Assembly: GCA_020161245.1 (NCBI GenBank)
Contig: JAIUOK010000008.1
Coordinates: forward strand, 38,916 to 102,915
Source: Actinomycetota bacterium
Lineage (GTDB): Bacteria; Actinomycetota; Actinomycetes; S36-B12; CAIYMF01
Direction: 5' to 3'
DNA length: 64,000 nucleotides
Shown here: positions 49,835 to 59,325 of the stretch, piece after piece
Layout: each line of letters starts with the position of its first letter
Numbering within the stretch: the stretch's first letter is position 1
The notes under the pieces: generated by a model
What the model was told of the DNA's origin: nothing
The model's input: the letters and a program-made list of their open reading frames with translations, nothing else
Database searches by the model: none
Made by a program: the position numbers and the translations under genes

Positions 49835-52647
49835 GCGCGGCCGGCCACGGGACGGTGCTCCGCGTGCTTCTCGGCGTCGGTGACGGGCGCCCGCGACGTC
49901 GGCGCGAGCTCGACGGCGGTCACCTTGTACTCCGGGCAGTTGGTGGCCCAGTCGCTGTACTCGGTGGTGACGACGTTGGCCCCGCTGCCGGGGAAGTGGA
50001 ACGTCGTGTAGACGACGCCCTGCGGCACGCGGTCGGTCACCTTGGCGCGCAGCACGGTCTCGCCGACGCGGCTGGTGATGGTGACCGCCTGGCCGGTGGC
50101 GATGCCGCGGGTCTCGGCGTCGTGGGGGTGCACCTCGACGACGTCCTCGCTGTGCCACCGGATGTTCTCGGTGCGGCGGGTCTGCGCGCCGACGTTGTAC
50201 TGCGACAGGATCCGGCCGGTCGTGAGGATGAGGGGGAACTTGCGGTTCGTGCGCTCGTCGGTCGGCACGTACGGAGTCTCGACGAAGTGCCCCTTGCCGC
50301 GCACGAAGGCGTCGACGTGCATGATCGGCGTGCCGTCCGGGGCGGCGTCGTTGCACGGCCACTGCACGCTGCCGTGCGCGTCGAGCCGCTCGAAGCTGAC
50401 GCCGGCGAAGGTCGGCGTCGTGGCTGCGATCTCGTCCATGATCTGCGACGCGTGGTCGTACGACATGGGGTAGCCCATGGCGGTGGCGAGCTCGCAGGCC
50501 GCCTCCCACTCGTGCTTGCCCGAGCGCGGCGGCATCACGGGCCGTACGCGGTTGATGCGGCGCTCCGCGTTGGTGAACGTGCCGTCCTTCTCGAGGAATG
50601 ACGTCCCCGGCAGGAAGACGTGGGCGAACTTCGCCGTCTCGTTGAGGAAGAGGTCCTGCACGACGAGCAGCTCGAGCGACGCGAGGGCCGCGTGCACGTG
50701 CTGAACGTTGGGGTCGGACTGCGCGATGTCCTCGCCCTGCACGAACATGCCGAGGTAGCGGCCGGCGATCGCCGCGTCGAGCATGTTGGGGATGCGCAGG
50801 CCGGGCTCGGGGTCGATGGCCCGCCCCCACACCGCCTCGAAGATGCCGCGCACCGATGCGTCGCTCACGTGCCGGTAGCCGGGCAGCTCGTGCGGGAACG
50901 AGCCCATGTCGCACGAGCCCTGCACGTTGTTCTGGCCGCGCAGCGGGTTGACGCCCACCCCGGGGCGGCCGATGTTGCCGGTGGCCATGGCGAGGTTGGC
51001 CATGCCCATGACCATCGTCGAGCCCTGGCTGTGCTCGGTGACGCCGAGGCCGTAGTAGATCGCGGAGCTGCCGCCGGCGGCGTACAGCCGCGCGGCGGCC
51101 CGCAGCTCGTCGGCGGGCACGCCGGTCACGGCCTCGAGCGCCTCGGGGCTGTTCTCGGGCCGGGCGATGAACGACTCCCACTGCGCGAACGAGTCGTCCT
51201 CGCAGCGTTCGGCCACGAAGGCGCGATCGACGAGCCCTTCCGTGACCACGACGTGCGCGAGGGCGTTGACCACGGCGACGTTGGTGCCGGGCTGCAGCTG
51301 CAGGTGGTGCGCGGCCTCGACGTGGGGGGATCGGACGAGGTCGATGCGCCGCGGGTCGACGACGACGAGCTGCGCACCTTGGCGAAGCCGGCGCTTGAGT
51401 CGCGAGGCGAAGACGGGATGGCCGTCGGTCGGGTTGGCGCCGATGAGCAGCACGACGTCGGAGTGCGCGACCGACTCGAAGTCCTGGGTGCCGGCCGAGG
51501 TGCCGAAGGTCTGCTTGAGCCCGTAGCCGGTCGGCGAGTGGCAGACGCGCGCGCACGTGTCGACGTTGTTGTTGCCGAACGCCGCCCGGATCATCTTCTG
51601 GACGACGTACACCTCCTCGTTCGTGCAGCGCGACGAGGTGATGCCTCCGATCGCGCCGACGCCGTGCTCGCGCTGGATGCGCTGCAGCCGCTCGGCGGCG
51701 TAGGCGATGGCCTCGTCCCACGTCACCGTGCGCCACTCGTCGTCGGTCGACTCGCGCACCATGGGCTCGAGCTGGCGGTCGCGGTGGGTGGCGTAGCCCC
51801 AGGCGAAGCGGCCCTTCACGCACGAGTGGCCGGCGTTGGCCCCGCCGTCCTTGTCGGGCACCATCCGCACGAGCTGGTCGCCGCGCAGCTCGGCGATGAA
51901 CGAGCAGCCCACTCCGCAGTAGGCGCACGTCGTCTTCACGCTGCGTGTCGGCACACCGAGGTCGATGACCGACTTCTCCTGCAGGGTCGACGTCGGGCAG
52001 GCCTGCACGCACGCGCCGCACGACACGCACTCGCTCGACATGAACGGCTCGCCGGCGCTCGCCGACACCTTCGAGGCGAAACCGCGGCCCTCGATGGTGA
52101 GCGCGAAGGTGCCCTGGGTCTCTCCGCAGGCGCGCACGCAGCGCGAGCACGCGATGCACTTGCTGGCGTCGAAGGAGAAGTAGGGGTTGGAGTCGTCCGT
52201 GGGCGCGTCGAGGTGGTTCGCGCCGTCGAGCCCGTAGCGGACGTCGCGCAGGCCCACCACGCCCGCCATGTCCTGCAGCTCGCAGTCGCCGTTGGCGGGG
52301 CAGGTGAGGCAGTCGAGCGGGTGGTCGGAGATGTAGAGCTCCATGACGCCGCGGCGCAGCTTCTCGACCTTCGGCGTCTGCGTGCGGACGCTCATGCCCG
52401 GCGTGCACGGCGTCGTGCACGAGGCCGGGGTGCCGGGGCGCCCGTCGATCTCGACCAGGCAGAGCCGGCAGGAGCCGAACGCGTCGAGGGAGTCGGTGGC
52501 GCACAGCTTCGGGACCGCGACCCCCGCCTCGGCCGCGGCGCGCAGCACCGACGTCCCGGGCGCGACCCGCACGGGGATGCCGTCGACGACGACGTCGACC
52601 GTGCGCTCGCCGGGGACTGCCGGGGTCCCGAGGTCGACGATGCTCAT
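49831..52647 (-). CDS. fdsA: NAD-dependent formate dehydrogenase alpha (catalytic) subunit
   Basis: A 938-residue molybdo- or tungsto-enzyme. N-terminal 2Fe-2S cysteines are C49, C60, C63 and C77; H109/C113/C116/C122 bind the next cluster; two ferredoxin-type 4Fe-4S sites follow (C164-C174 and C207-C217). The catalytic domain has a further 4Fe-4S site (C241, C244, C248, C276) and the metal-ligand cysteine C369 in CARVCHSPT, encoded by TGC rather than selenocysteine. It oxidises formate to CO2. Starts and stops overlap the neighbouring cistrons by ATGA. All expected cluster ligands are present. Confidence 0.93.
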   Translation of the reverse strand: MSIVDLGTPAVPGERTVDVVVDGIPVRVAPGTSVLRAAAEAGVAVPKLCATDSLDAFGSCRLCLVEIDGRPGTPASCTTPCTPGMSVRTQTPKVEKLRRGVMELYISDHPLDCLTCPANGDCELQDMAGVVGLRDVRYGLDGANHLDAPTDDSNPYFSFDASKCIACSRCVRACGETQGTFALTIEGRGFASKVSASAGEPFMSSECVSCGACVQACPTSTLQEKSVIDLGVPTRSVKTTCAYCGVGCSFIAELRGDQLVRMVPDKDGGANAGHSCVKGRFAWGYATHRDRQLEPMVRESTDDEWRTVTWDEAIAYAAERLQRIQREHGVGAIGGITSSRCTNEEVYVVQKMIRAAFGNNNVDTCARVCHSPTGYGLKQTFGTSAGTQDFESVAHSDVVLLIGANPTDGHPVFASRLKRRLRQGAQLVVVDPRRIDLVRSPHVEAAHHLQLQPGTNVAVVNALAHVVVTEGLVDRAFVAERCEDDSFAQWESFIARPENSPEALEAVTGVPADELRAAARLYAAGGSSAIYYGLGVTEHSQGSTMVMGMANLAMATGNIGRPGVGVNPLRGQNNVQGSCDMGSFPHELPGYRHVSDASVRGIFEAVWGRAIDPEPGLRIPNMLDAAIAGRYLGMFVQGEDIAQSDPNVQHVHAALASLELLVVQDLFLNETAKFAHVFLPGTSFLEKDGTFTNAERRINRVRPVMPPRSGKHEWEAACELATAMGYPMSYDHASQIMDEIAATTPTFAGVSFERLDAHGSVQWPCNDAAPDGTPIMHVDAFVRGKGHFVETPYVPTDERTNRKFPLILTTGRILSQYNVGAQTRRTENIRWHSEDVVEVHPHDAETRGIATGQAVTITSRVGETVLRAKVTDRVPQGVVYTTFHFPGSGANVVTTEYSDWATNCPEYKVTAVELAPTSRAPVTDAEKHAEHRPVAGRA

Positions 52648-54221
52648 GGCGTCCCAGTCTCCCCCGGCGCCGCGGGCGCCACCAGAGGTGCGCCCAGCTC
52701 GCCCGGGAAGTGCCGGATGACGCTGCGGACCGGGTTGGGCGTCAGCCCGCCCATCGCGCACAGCGAGCCCTCGGCCATGAGCTCGCAGAGGTCCTCGAGC
52801 ACCACGAGCTCGTCGGCCCGCCGCTCCGGCGGCCCGACGAGGATCCGGTCGATCACTTCCACACCGCGCACCGCCCCGATCCGGCACGGCGTGCACTTGC
52901 CGCACGACTCCTCGGCGCAGAACTCCATCGCGAACCGAGCCTGCTGGCCCATGTCGGCGGTGTCGTCGAAGACCACGACGCCGCCGTGGCCGAGCATCGC
53001 GCCGATCGCGGCGAGCTCCTCGTAGCCCATCGCGACGTCCATCGCGGACGCCGGCACGTAGGCGCCGAGCGGGCCGCCGACCTGCACCGCCTTGACGGGG
53101 CGGCCGGACGCCGTGCCGCCGCCGTAGCCCTCGACGAGCTCCGCGAGGCTCACCCCGAACGCGGTCTCGACGATGCCCCCGCGGGCGACGTTGCCGGCCA
53201 GCTGGAACACCTGTGTGCCGCGCGACCGCCCGACGCCGGACGCGGCGTAGGCCTCGGCCCCCTGGGCGACGACGGCCGGCACCGTCGCCAGGGTGAGGAC
53301 GTTGTTGATGACCGTCGGGCGGCCGAAGAGGCCCGCGATCGCGGGCAGCGGCGGCTTGGCCCGCACCATCCCCCGCTTGCCCTCGATGCTGTCGAGCATC
53401 GCGGTCTCCTCGCCGCAGATGTACGCACCTGCGCCCACCCGCACCTGCAGGTCGAAGGAGAAGCCGCTGCCGAGGATGTCCGCCCCGAGCCAGCCAGCTG
53501 CGGCCGCCGCCCCGATCGCGCGGCGCATCGTGCGCACGGCGTCGGGGTACTCCGAGCGGATGTAGACGTAGCCCTCGCCGGCGCCCACCGCGTAGGCCGC
53601 GATCACCATGCCCTCGATGAGCGTGAAGGGGTCGCCCTCCATGAGCATGCGGTCGGCGAAGGTGCCGCTGTCGCCCTCGTCGGCGTTGGCGCACACGAAC
53701 TTCACCGACGACGGGGCGTCGGCGACGGTGCGCCACTTGATGCCGGCCGGGAAGCCTGCGCCGCCCCTCCCGCGCAGCCCGCTGTCGGTCACGGCCGCCA
53801 CGACGTCCGACGGCGCCATCGCCAGCGCCGCCCGGAGCCCCACCAGACCGCCGTGGGCCTCGTAGTCGGACGTCGACAGCGGGTCGACGACCCCGACCCT
53901 CGCGAACGTCACGCGCTGCTGGCCCGCCAGCCACTCGATCCGCTCGACCGGCCCCTGGCGCAGCGGGTGCTCCCCGCCGTCGAGCAGCCCGGCCTCGAGC
54001 AGCCCGGCGACGTCGTCGGGCCGCACCGGCCCGTAGCCGACGCGGCCGTCGCCGGTGACGACCTCGACGAACGGCTCGAGCCAGTGCATGCCGCGCGAGC
54101 CGTTGCGCACCACGGTGACCGGCAGCCCGCGCAGGGCAGCCTCGGACTCCAGCGCGAGCGCGACCTCGTCGGCGCCGACGGCGCGCGCTGCGGAGTCGCC
54201 AGGCACGTAGACGGTCGTCAT
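52644..54221 (-). CDS. fdsB: NAD-dependent formate dehydrogenase beta (NAD/FMN-binding) subunit
   Basis: A 525-residue NuoF-like protein. RGRGGAGFPAGIKW binds FMN, ANADEGDSGTFADR and GAGAYICGEETAMLDSIEG bind NAD, and ESCGKCTPCRIG starts the 4Fe-4S site. The N-terminal 110 residues form the thioredoxin-like region seen in FdsB. It passes electrons from FdsA to NAD. ATG 54221 overlaps the fdsG stop (ATGA), and its own stop overlaps the fdsA start. Confidence 0.92.
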   Translation of the reverse strand: MTTVYVPGDSAARAVGADEVALALESEAALRGLPVTVVRNGSRGMHWLEPFVEVVTGDGRVGYGPVRPDDVAGLLEAGLLDGGEHPLRQGPVERIEWLAGQQRVTFARVGVVDPLSTSDYEAHGGLVGLRAALAMAPSDVVAAVTDSGLRGRGGAGFPAGIKWRTVADAPSSVKFVCANADEGDSGTFADRMLMEGDPFTLIEGMVIAAYAVGAGEGYVYIRSEYPDAVRTMRRAIGAAAAAGWLGADILGSGFSFDLQVRVGAGAYICGEETAMLDSIEGKRGMVRAKPPLPAIAGLFGRPTVINNVLTLATVPAVVAQGAEAYAASGVGRSRGTQVFQLAGNVARGGIVETAFGVSLAELVEGYGGGTASGRPVKAVQVGGPLGAYVPASAMDVAMGYEELAAIGAMLGHGGVVVFDDTADMGQQARFAMEFCAEESCGKCTPCRIGAVRGVEVIDRILVGPPERRADELVVLEDLCELMAEGSLCAMGGLTPNPVRSVIRHFPGELGAPLVAPAAPGETGTP

Positions 54222-54682
54222 GGCTGCACCAGCGAGTCGAGCGCACCGGCGTCGAGCCGCCCGTGGACACGGCCGTCGACGAGGGCTGCGGGGGCTACCG
54301 AGCACAGGCCGAGGCAGAACACCTGGTCGAGAGTCACCTCGCCGTCGGGCGTGGTCGCGCCGAACGGGACGCCGAGCCGCTGCTGGGCGTGCGCCGCGAG
54401 GTCGCGCCCGCCGCGCGACTGGCACGCCTCGCCGCGGCACACGGCGACTGTGCGGCGGCCGGGCGGCTGCGTGCGGAAGTCGGAGTAGAAGGTGATGACG
54501 CCGTGGACGTCGGCGCGCGAGAGGTTGAGCGCCTTCGCGACGAGCGGGACGGCGTCGGGGTGGAGGTAGCCGAACTCCTCCTGGAGGGCGTGCAGCACCG
54601 GCAGCAGCGGGCCGCGCACGCCGGCGTGCTCGGCGATCACCTCGCCCGCACGCTCGGGCGACCACGCGCGCACCGCACCCAC
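54218..54682 (-). CDS. fdsG: NAD-dependent formate dehydrogenase gamma subunit (NuoE-like)
   Basis: A 154-residue 2Fe-2S protein of the NuoE type. LLPVLHALQEEFGYLHPDAV, VHGVITFYSDFRTQPPGR, and the cysteine pairs VCRGEACQSRGG and VFCLGLCSVAPA are the family features. I chose GTG 54682 because GAGGAG lies five bases upstream; the frame opens at GTG 54703, giving 161 residues. First gene of fdsG-B-A-D. Upstream is a palindrome that separates it from the flavoprotein gene. Confidence 0.88.
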   Translation of the reverse strand: MGAVRAWSPERAGEVIAEHAGVRGPLLPVLHALQEEFGYLHPDAVPLVAKALNLSRADVHGVITFYSDFRTQPPGRRTVAVCRGEACQSRGGRDLAAHAQQRLGVPFGATTPDGEVTLDQVFCLGLCSVAPAALVDGRVHGRLDAGALDSLVQP

Positions 54683-54762
54683 CCGCACTCCTCGAGGACG
54701 CACCTGACGACCGGCCCCGCACCGGGCCTCCGACAGTACTGCGCCGCCTCCGCAGACACCCT

Positions 54763-54826
54763 CCGCTGAGACTGATCACCTTCGCGTCTACGGGCCGGTG
54801 AACGCGAAGGTGATGAGTCTGAGCGG
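54763..54826. repeat. Long intergenic palindrome, family C
   Basis: Two 25-base arms (54763-54787 and 54802-54826) pair with two mismatches around a 14-base loop. The core is ATCACCTTCGCGT. It ends 8 bases before the stop of the flavoprotein gene, which is transcribed toward it, and lies upstream of fdsG. It should terminate the former gene. Confidence 0.75.
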
Positions 54827-54833
54827 CGGGTTC

Positions 54834-56087
54834 CTAGTGGAACGGGCGGCGGCGGTCGAGGCGCAGCGACGCGCGGCCGGCGGTGCGCCATAGGCGGGCG
54901 ACGACGTCCGTGTCCTCGGGCGTGACGAGGTTGCCCATGACGCGGAAGGCCACCGACATGATCGCGTGGCTGCGCATGCCGATCGGGCCGGACAGCGCGA
55001 GCAGCCGCTCGTGGGTGATGAGCAGGCCGAGGCGGCGCGCGATCGAGAAGGCCTCGCCGTACTCGGCGTCGAGCAGTGCGGGCCACGACGCGGTGTAGTC
55101 GGCTGCGGGGCCGGCGGACACGACGTGCTCGGCCGCCAGGCGGCCGGTCTCCAGCGCGTAGTCGATGCCCTCGCCGTTGAGCGGGTTGATGCAGGCGGCG
55201 GCGTCGCCGATGAGCATCCAGTTGCGGCCCGCGACGCCGCTCACCGCGCCGCCCATGGGCAGGGGCGCCGACCCGTAGCCGGTGAGCTCGCCGAGCTGCC
55301 ACTCGTCGCGGCGCTGCCGGGCGTACTCCTCGGTGAGCTTGCGCAGGTTGATGCTGGCCGGCCGCTTCTTCGTGGCCAGCGTGCCGGCGCCGATGTTGAC
55401 CATGCCGTTGCCGAGCGGGAAGACCCAGCCGTAGCCGCCCATCATCCGGCCGGTCTCGTCGCGCAGCTCGAGGTGCGAGGTGATCCAGGGGTCGTCGGCC
55501 ATCGGGCTGGTCGCGTAGGCGCGCGAGGCGACGCCGAACACCGTCTCCTGGTGCCAGGTGCGGCCGAGCAGGCGTCCGAGGTGCGACTTGCCGCCGTCGG
55601 CCACGACGACGTGGTCGGCCTGCACCGTGACGGTGCGGTCCGGCCCGCGCAGCACGACGCCGGTGAGCCGGCCGCCCGTGAGCTCGACGTCGACCGCGCG
55701 GTGGCCGTCGAGGCCGGTCGCGCCCGCGTCGAGGGCGGCGTCGCGCAGGGCGTTGTCGAGCACGGTGCGGGCGATGGCCGAGCCGTGCCGGGGCAGGTGC
55801 GGCCCGTTCCAGGGGAGGGTGAGGCTGCGGCCGAAGCCGTGGCCGCGCAGACCGTTGTTGACCGGGGCGCCCTGCAGGACGTGGTCGAGCTTGAGGTTCT
55901 CCAGCTCGGCGACCGCGCGCGGAGTCAGCCCGTCGCCGCAGGCCTTGTCGCGCGGGAACACCGCGCCGTCGGCCAGCAGGACGTCGCGCCCGAGGCGCGC
56001 GAGGTGGGTGGCGGCCGACGACCCGCCCGGCCCGGCGCCGACGACGAGGACGTCGGTGCGGACGACGTCGGTCGGGGCGGCGGTCAC
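54834..56087 (-). CDS. Geranylgeranyl reductase family flavoprotein
   Basis: A 417-residue FAD-dependent oxidoreductase. VLVVGAGPGGSSAATHLARLG is the Rossmann FAD motif; DKACGDGLTPRAV is the geranylgeranyl-reductase signature and MLIGDAAACINPLNGEGIDYALETG is the second FAD-binding site. Such proteins saturate isoprenoid chains, for instance of menaquinone or polyprenols. The GTG at 56087 has GGAGAGAG upstream. No quinone or isoprenoid genes are adjacent, so substrate is uncertain. Confidence 0.88.
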   Translation of the reverse strand: MTAAPTDVVRTDVLVVGAGPGGSSAATHLARLGRDVLLADGAVFPRDKACGDGLTPRAVAELENLKLDHVLQGAPVNNGLRGHGFGRSLTLPWNGPHLPRHGSAIARTVLDNALRDAALDAGATGLDGHRAVDVELTGGRLTGVVLRGPDRTVTVQADHVVVADGGKSHLGRLLGRTWHQETVFGVASRAYATSPMADDPWITSHLELRDETGRMMGGYGWVFPLGNGMVNIGAGTLATKKRPASINLRKLTEEYARQRRDEWQLGELTGYGSAPLPMGGAVSGVAGRNWMLIGDAAACINPLNGEGIDYALETGRLAAEHVVSAGPAADYTASWPALLDAEYGEAFSIARRLGLLITHERLLALSGPIGMRSHAIMSVAFRVMGNLVTPEDTDVVARLWRTAGRASLRLDRRRPFH

Positions 56088-56296
56088 GGGGCTCTCTCCG
56101 GGCTCGGCGGACGGTGCTCGCCCCCGATTCTCCCCGACAACCGGGGGTGCCGCCGCCCGGGCCCCGGCCGGGGCGGCGTGACCTGCGCCATCGGGCGGCC
56201 GCCCGCTGGGCGGGAGGTGCTGGACGCGGGGCCGAGGGGGGATGAGAACCTAGCCGCGCAGTACCACCGTCGTTACTGACCCGAGAGGAACACCCC

Positions 56297-57664
56297 GTGG
56301 CTGACTACGCCGTCGTGGACCCGGCGACCGGCTCCCTGATCAAGGAGTACCCGACGATCGGCGACGCCGATCTCGACAGCGCTGTGGCGCGCGCCCACGC
56401 CGCCCGCGGCCCCTGGGGCAGCGGCACCACCGTGGCCGAGCGCGCGGCGATCATCCGCCGGGTGGGGCAGCTCCACGAGGAGCGCAAGCAGGAGCTCGGC
56501 GAGATCATCTCCCGCGAGATGGGCAAGCCCGTCGCGCAGGCGATCGGCGAGGTCGAGTTCAGCGCCGCGATCTACGAGTACTACGCCGACAACGCCGAGA
56601 AGTTCCTGGCCGACGAGCCGATCGAGCTGCTCGCGGGCGAGGGCACCGCGGTCATCCGCCGCAGCCCCGTGGGCGTGCTGCTCGGGATCATGCCGTGGAA
56701 CTTCCCCTACTACCAGGTCGCCCGCTTCGCCGGCCCGAACCTGATCATCGGCAACACGATCCTGCTCAAGCACGCACCGCAGTGCCCGGAGTCGGCGGCG
56801 GCGATGGAGCAGATGTTCCGCGACGCCGGCGTGCCCGCCGACGCCTACATCAACATCTACGCCACCAACGACCAGGTCTCGAAGCTCATCGCCGACCCGC
56901 GCGTTCAGGGCATCTCGCTGACCGGCTCCGGCCGCGCCGGCGCCGCGGTGGCCGAGCAGGCCGGCCGCCACCTCAAGAAGGTCGTGCTCGAGCTCGGCGG
57001 CAGCGACCCGTTCATCCTGCTCGGCACCGACGACATGGACGCCACCGTTGAGGCCGCCGTCGCCGCCCGCATGGACAACGCCGGCCAGGCCTGCAACGCC
57101 GCGAAGCGCTTCATCGTCGTCGAGGGCCTCTACGACGAGTTCGTCGAGAAGTTCACGGCCGCGGTGACGTCGATGCAGTACGGCGACCCGACCGCCGAGG
57201 ACACCGCCTACGGCCCGCTCTCGTCGAAGCTGGCCGCCGACCGCCTCGAGGAGCAGGTCAAGGCCGCCACGGCCGACGGCGCCGAGCTCGTCGGCGGCGC
57301 TCGCGACGGCAACTTCGTCCAGGGCGGCGTGCTCACCAACGTGGCGCCGGGCAACTCTGCCTACGGCCAGGAGCTCTTCGGCCCCATCGCGCAGGTCTAC
57401 AAGGCCGCCGACGAGGCCGAGGCCGTCCGCCTGGCCAACGACACGGAGTACGGGCTCGGCTCGTACGTGTTCACCAACGACCCGGAGCAGGCCTCCCGCG
57501 TCGCCGACCAGATCGAGGCCGGGATGGTCTTCGTCAACTGCGTCGGCGCCGACGGCGTCGAGCTGCCCTTCGGCGGCATCAAGGCGTCGGGCTTCGGCCG
57601 CGAGCTCGGCCGCTACGGCATGGAGGAGTTCGTCAACAAGAAGCTCATCCGCGTCAACGCCTGA
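56297..57664 (+). CDS. gabD: NAD(P)-dependent succinate-semialdehyde dehydrogenase-type enzyme
   Basis: A 455-residue aldehyde dehydrogenase. MPWNFPYYQVARFAGPNL, ELGGSDPFI (general base Glu) and DNAGQACNAAKRF (catalytic Cys) are intact; FGGIKASGFGRELG closes the fold. Length and the ARGPWGSGTTVAERAAIIRR start suit the SSADH/GabD group lacking the long N terminus. It oxidises succinate semialdehyde or a similar aldehyde. GTG 56297 is preceded by GAGAGGAAC. It is followed by a strong terminator; there is no adjacent GABA transaminase. Confidence 0.85.
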   Translation: MADYAVVDPATGSLIKEYPTIGDADLDSAVARAHAARGPWGSGTTVAERAAIIRRVGQLHEERKQELGEIISREMGKPVAQAIGEVEFSAAIYEYYADNAEKFLADEPIELLAGEGTAVIRRSPVGVLLGIMPWNFPYYQVARFAGPNLIIGNTILLKHAPQCPESAAAMEQMFRDAGVPADAYINIYATNDQVSKLIADPRVQGISLTGSGRAGAAVAEQAGRHLKKVVLELGGSDPFILLGTDDMDATVEAAVAARMDNAGQACNAAKRFIVVEGLYDEFVEKFTAAVTSMQYGDPTAEDTAYGPLSSKLAADRLEEQVKAATADGAELVGGARDGNFVQGGVLTNVAPGNSAYGQELFGPIAQVYKAADEAEAVRLANDTEYGLGSYVFTNDPEQASRVADQIEAGMVFVNCVGADGVELPFGGIKASGFGRELGRYGMEEFVNKKLIRVNA

Positions 57665-57691
57665 TCGCAGGGCCTCTCGAGGGTCCCGCTC

Positions 57692-57731
57692 CACGACGGC
57701 CCGGCTGCGCACGCGCAGCCGGGCCGTCGTG
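57692..57731. terminator. Strong bidirectional intrinsic hairpin
   Basis: A perfect 18 bp stem (57692-57709 with 57714-57731) with a 4-base loop lies 28 bases after the aldehyde dehydrogenase stop, between convergent genes. Confidence 0.88.
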
Positions 57732-57739
57732 CGTCGGGT

Positions 57740-57771
57740 GGGCCTGCGGGCCTGCGGGCCTGCGGGCCTGG
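57740..57771. repeat. Short tandem repeat (8 bp unit, four copies)
   Basis: GGGCCTGC is repeated head to tail; the fourth copy has G as its last base. It lies just beyond the terminator and upstream (3' side) of the cyclase gene end. Such repeats can vary in copy number. Confidence 0.8.
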
Positions 57772-57780
57772 TGGGTGCAG

Positions 57781-59264
57781 TCAGACCGAGGCGGTGCGGC
57801 GGTCGGCGACGACCTGGTCGCGGCCCTTCGCCTTGGCGCGGTAGAGCGCGTCGTCGGCCGACGACACCGACACGTGAACGGGCAGCGCGGGGTCGAGCAC
57901 GGCGACGCCGATCGACACGGTCACCGGCGGCGGCGTCGCGATGCGCACCCGCTCGAGGACCTCGACAGCGGACGCCAGGTCGGACGTGGGCAGCAGGACG
58001 GCGAACTCCTCGCCGCCGTAGCGGGCCAGGTAGGCGTCGGCGGGCAGCGCGTCGGTCCACGCCGCCGCGCAGGCGACCAGCAGCCGGTCGCCGCTCTGGT
58101 GGCCCTGCTCGTCGTTGAAGCGCTTGAAGTGGTCGAGGTCGAGGATCGCCACCGCCACCGGCTGATCCGCGGCGCCGGCGTCGGCAGCGCGGCGGGCGAT
58201 CTCGAAGTCCCACGACCGGCGGTTGGCGATGCCGGTGAGGCCGTCGGTGCGGGCGAGCGCGGCGAGCTCGTCGCGCTGGCGGCGTACGAGCCGCACGAGC
58301 AGCACGGCCCGCCACACGACGAGGACGTTGACCAGGATCGAGGCCAGCGCGAGCAGCCTCACCCCGGCGCTGACGTCGAGGCCGAACCCGCAGGCGAGCA
58401 GCACGGGCAGCGCGAGCGTGCCGAGCCCCAGCGCGACGAGCCGGGGGCTCGACAGCAGCTGCTGCTCGTCGCCCGCAGGGTCGGCCATGCGTCCCGCGTC
58501 GGACGACGACGCCGCAGCCGCCATGAGCACGACGGCCAGGGTGAACATCGCCTGCACCCAGCCGGGCGTGTCCTCGACCAGGCCTGCGCCGCGAGCCCGT
58601 TGTAGATGAGGTCGGCACCGAGCACGACGCTGACCGACGCCGTCACCAGTGCGAGCGCGCGGTTCGGCCGGCCGCCGCCCACCAGCAGGCGGATAAGCCC
58701 GGCGAGCATCACGAGGTCGAGCACGGGGTAGGCGAGGGCCGCCACGGTGGTGAGCAGCGGCTGGTCGCTGGAGAGCATCGGCAGGATGACGAACGCGCCG
58801 ACCACGGCAGCGATCGGCAGCGTCATGATGGCCGCGTCGAGCACCTGCTCGCGGTCGCGGGCCGGGTGGCGGTGGCGCGTGAGCACCACGAGCGCGCCGA
58901 TCTCTGCCAGGTACGACGCGAAGTAGAACGGGTCGGCCCAGCCTGGGAAGGGCACCTGGCCGAGGTAGCTGCCCTGGTAGGCGTAGAGCAGGTCGCCGAC
59001 GAGGGTGAGCGCCTGCGAGGCCGCGAGGCCCCACCACACCAGGCGGGCACCCGCGGGCATCCGCGACGCCGACAGGACCAGCACGGCGACCGCGGCAACC
59101 TCGATCACCAGCGGCCACACGACGCCGGCGTGCGACCCGGGGTCGAGCACGAGGAGCGGGGCGAGCACCGCCGCGATCATGGCGCCAGCCACCCACCAGC
59201 GGCCCGGGCCGCGCGCTGGCAGGACAACCCCCATGCACACGTGATCGGCCGGCCGTAGGCGCAC
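57781..59264 (-). pseudogene. Diguanylate cyclase, split by a frameshift
   Basis: The first part (59264 to about 58585, GTG start; ATG 59234 is possible) encodes eight or so hydrophobic helices up to ADLIYNGLAAQAWS. The rest (about 58585 to 57781) continues in another frame from LVEDTPGWVQAMFTLAVV through further helices and a GGDEF domain (ARTDGLTGIANRRSWDFE, YGGEEFAVLLP, YRAKAKGRD). Restoring one base near 58580-58590 joins them into a protein of about 490 residues. The GGEEF site is intact; the inhibitory RxxD motif is not seen. Either a real loss-of-function mutation or a sequencing error. Confidence 0.8.
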
Positions 59265-59325
59265 CTGAGCGCGCCGTGACCGATTGGGCCGTCCGGGGCA
59301 GCGCCTCGCCCGAGCCGGAACGCGC

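Noticed and set aside
49831..54270. A possible fdsB-fdsA fusion in one 1479-codon frame
   Set aside because: The upstream part is the shadow of fdsB; fdsA has its own ATG at 52647 overlapping the fdsB stop.
58570..58600. Programmed ribosomal frameshift in the cyclase gene
   Set aside because: No slippery heptamer or downstream structure is visible; mutation or sequencing error is simpler.
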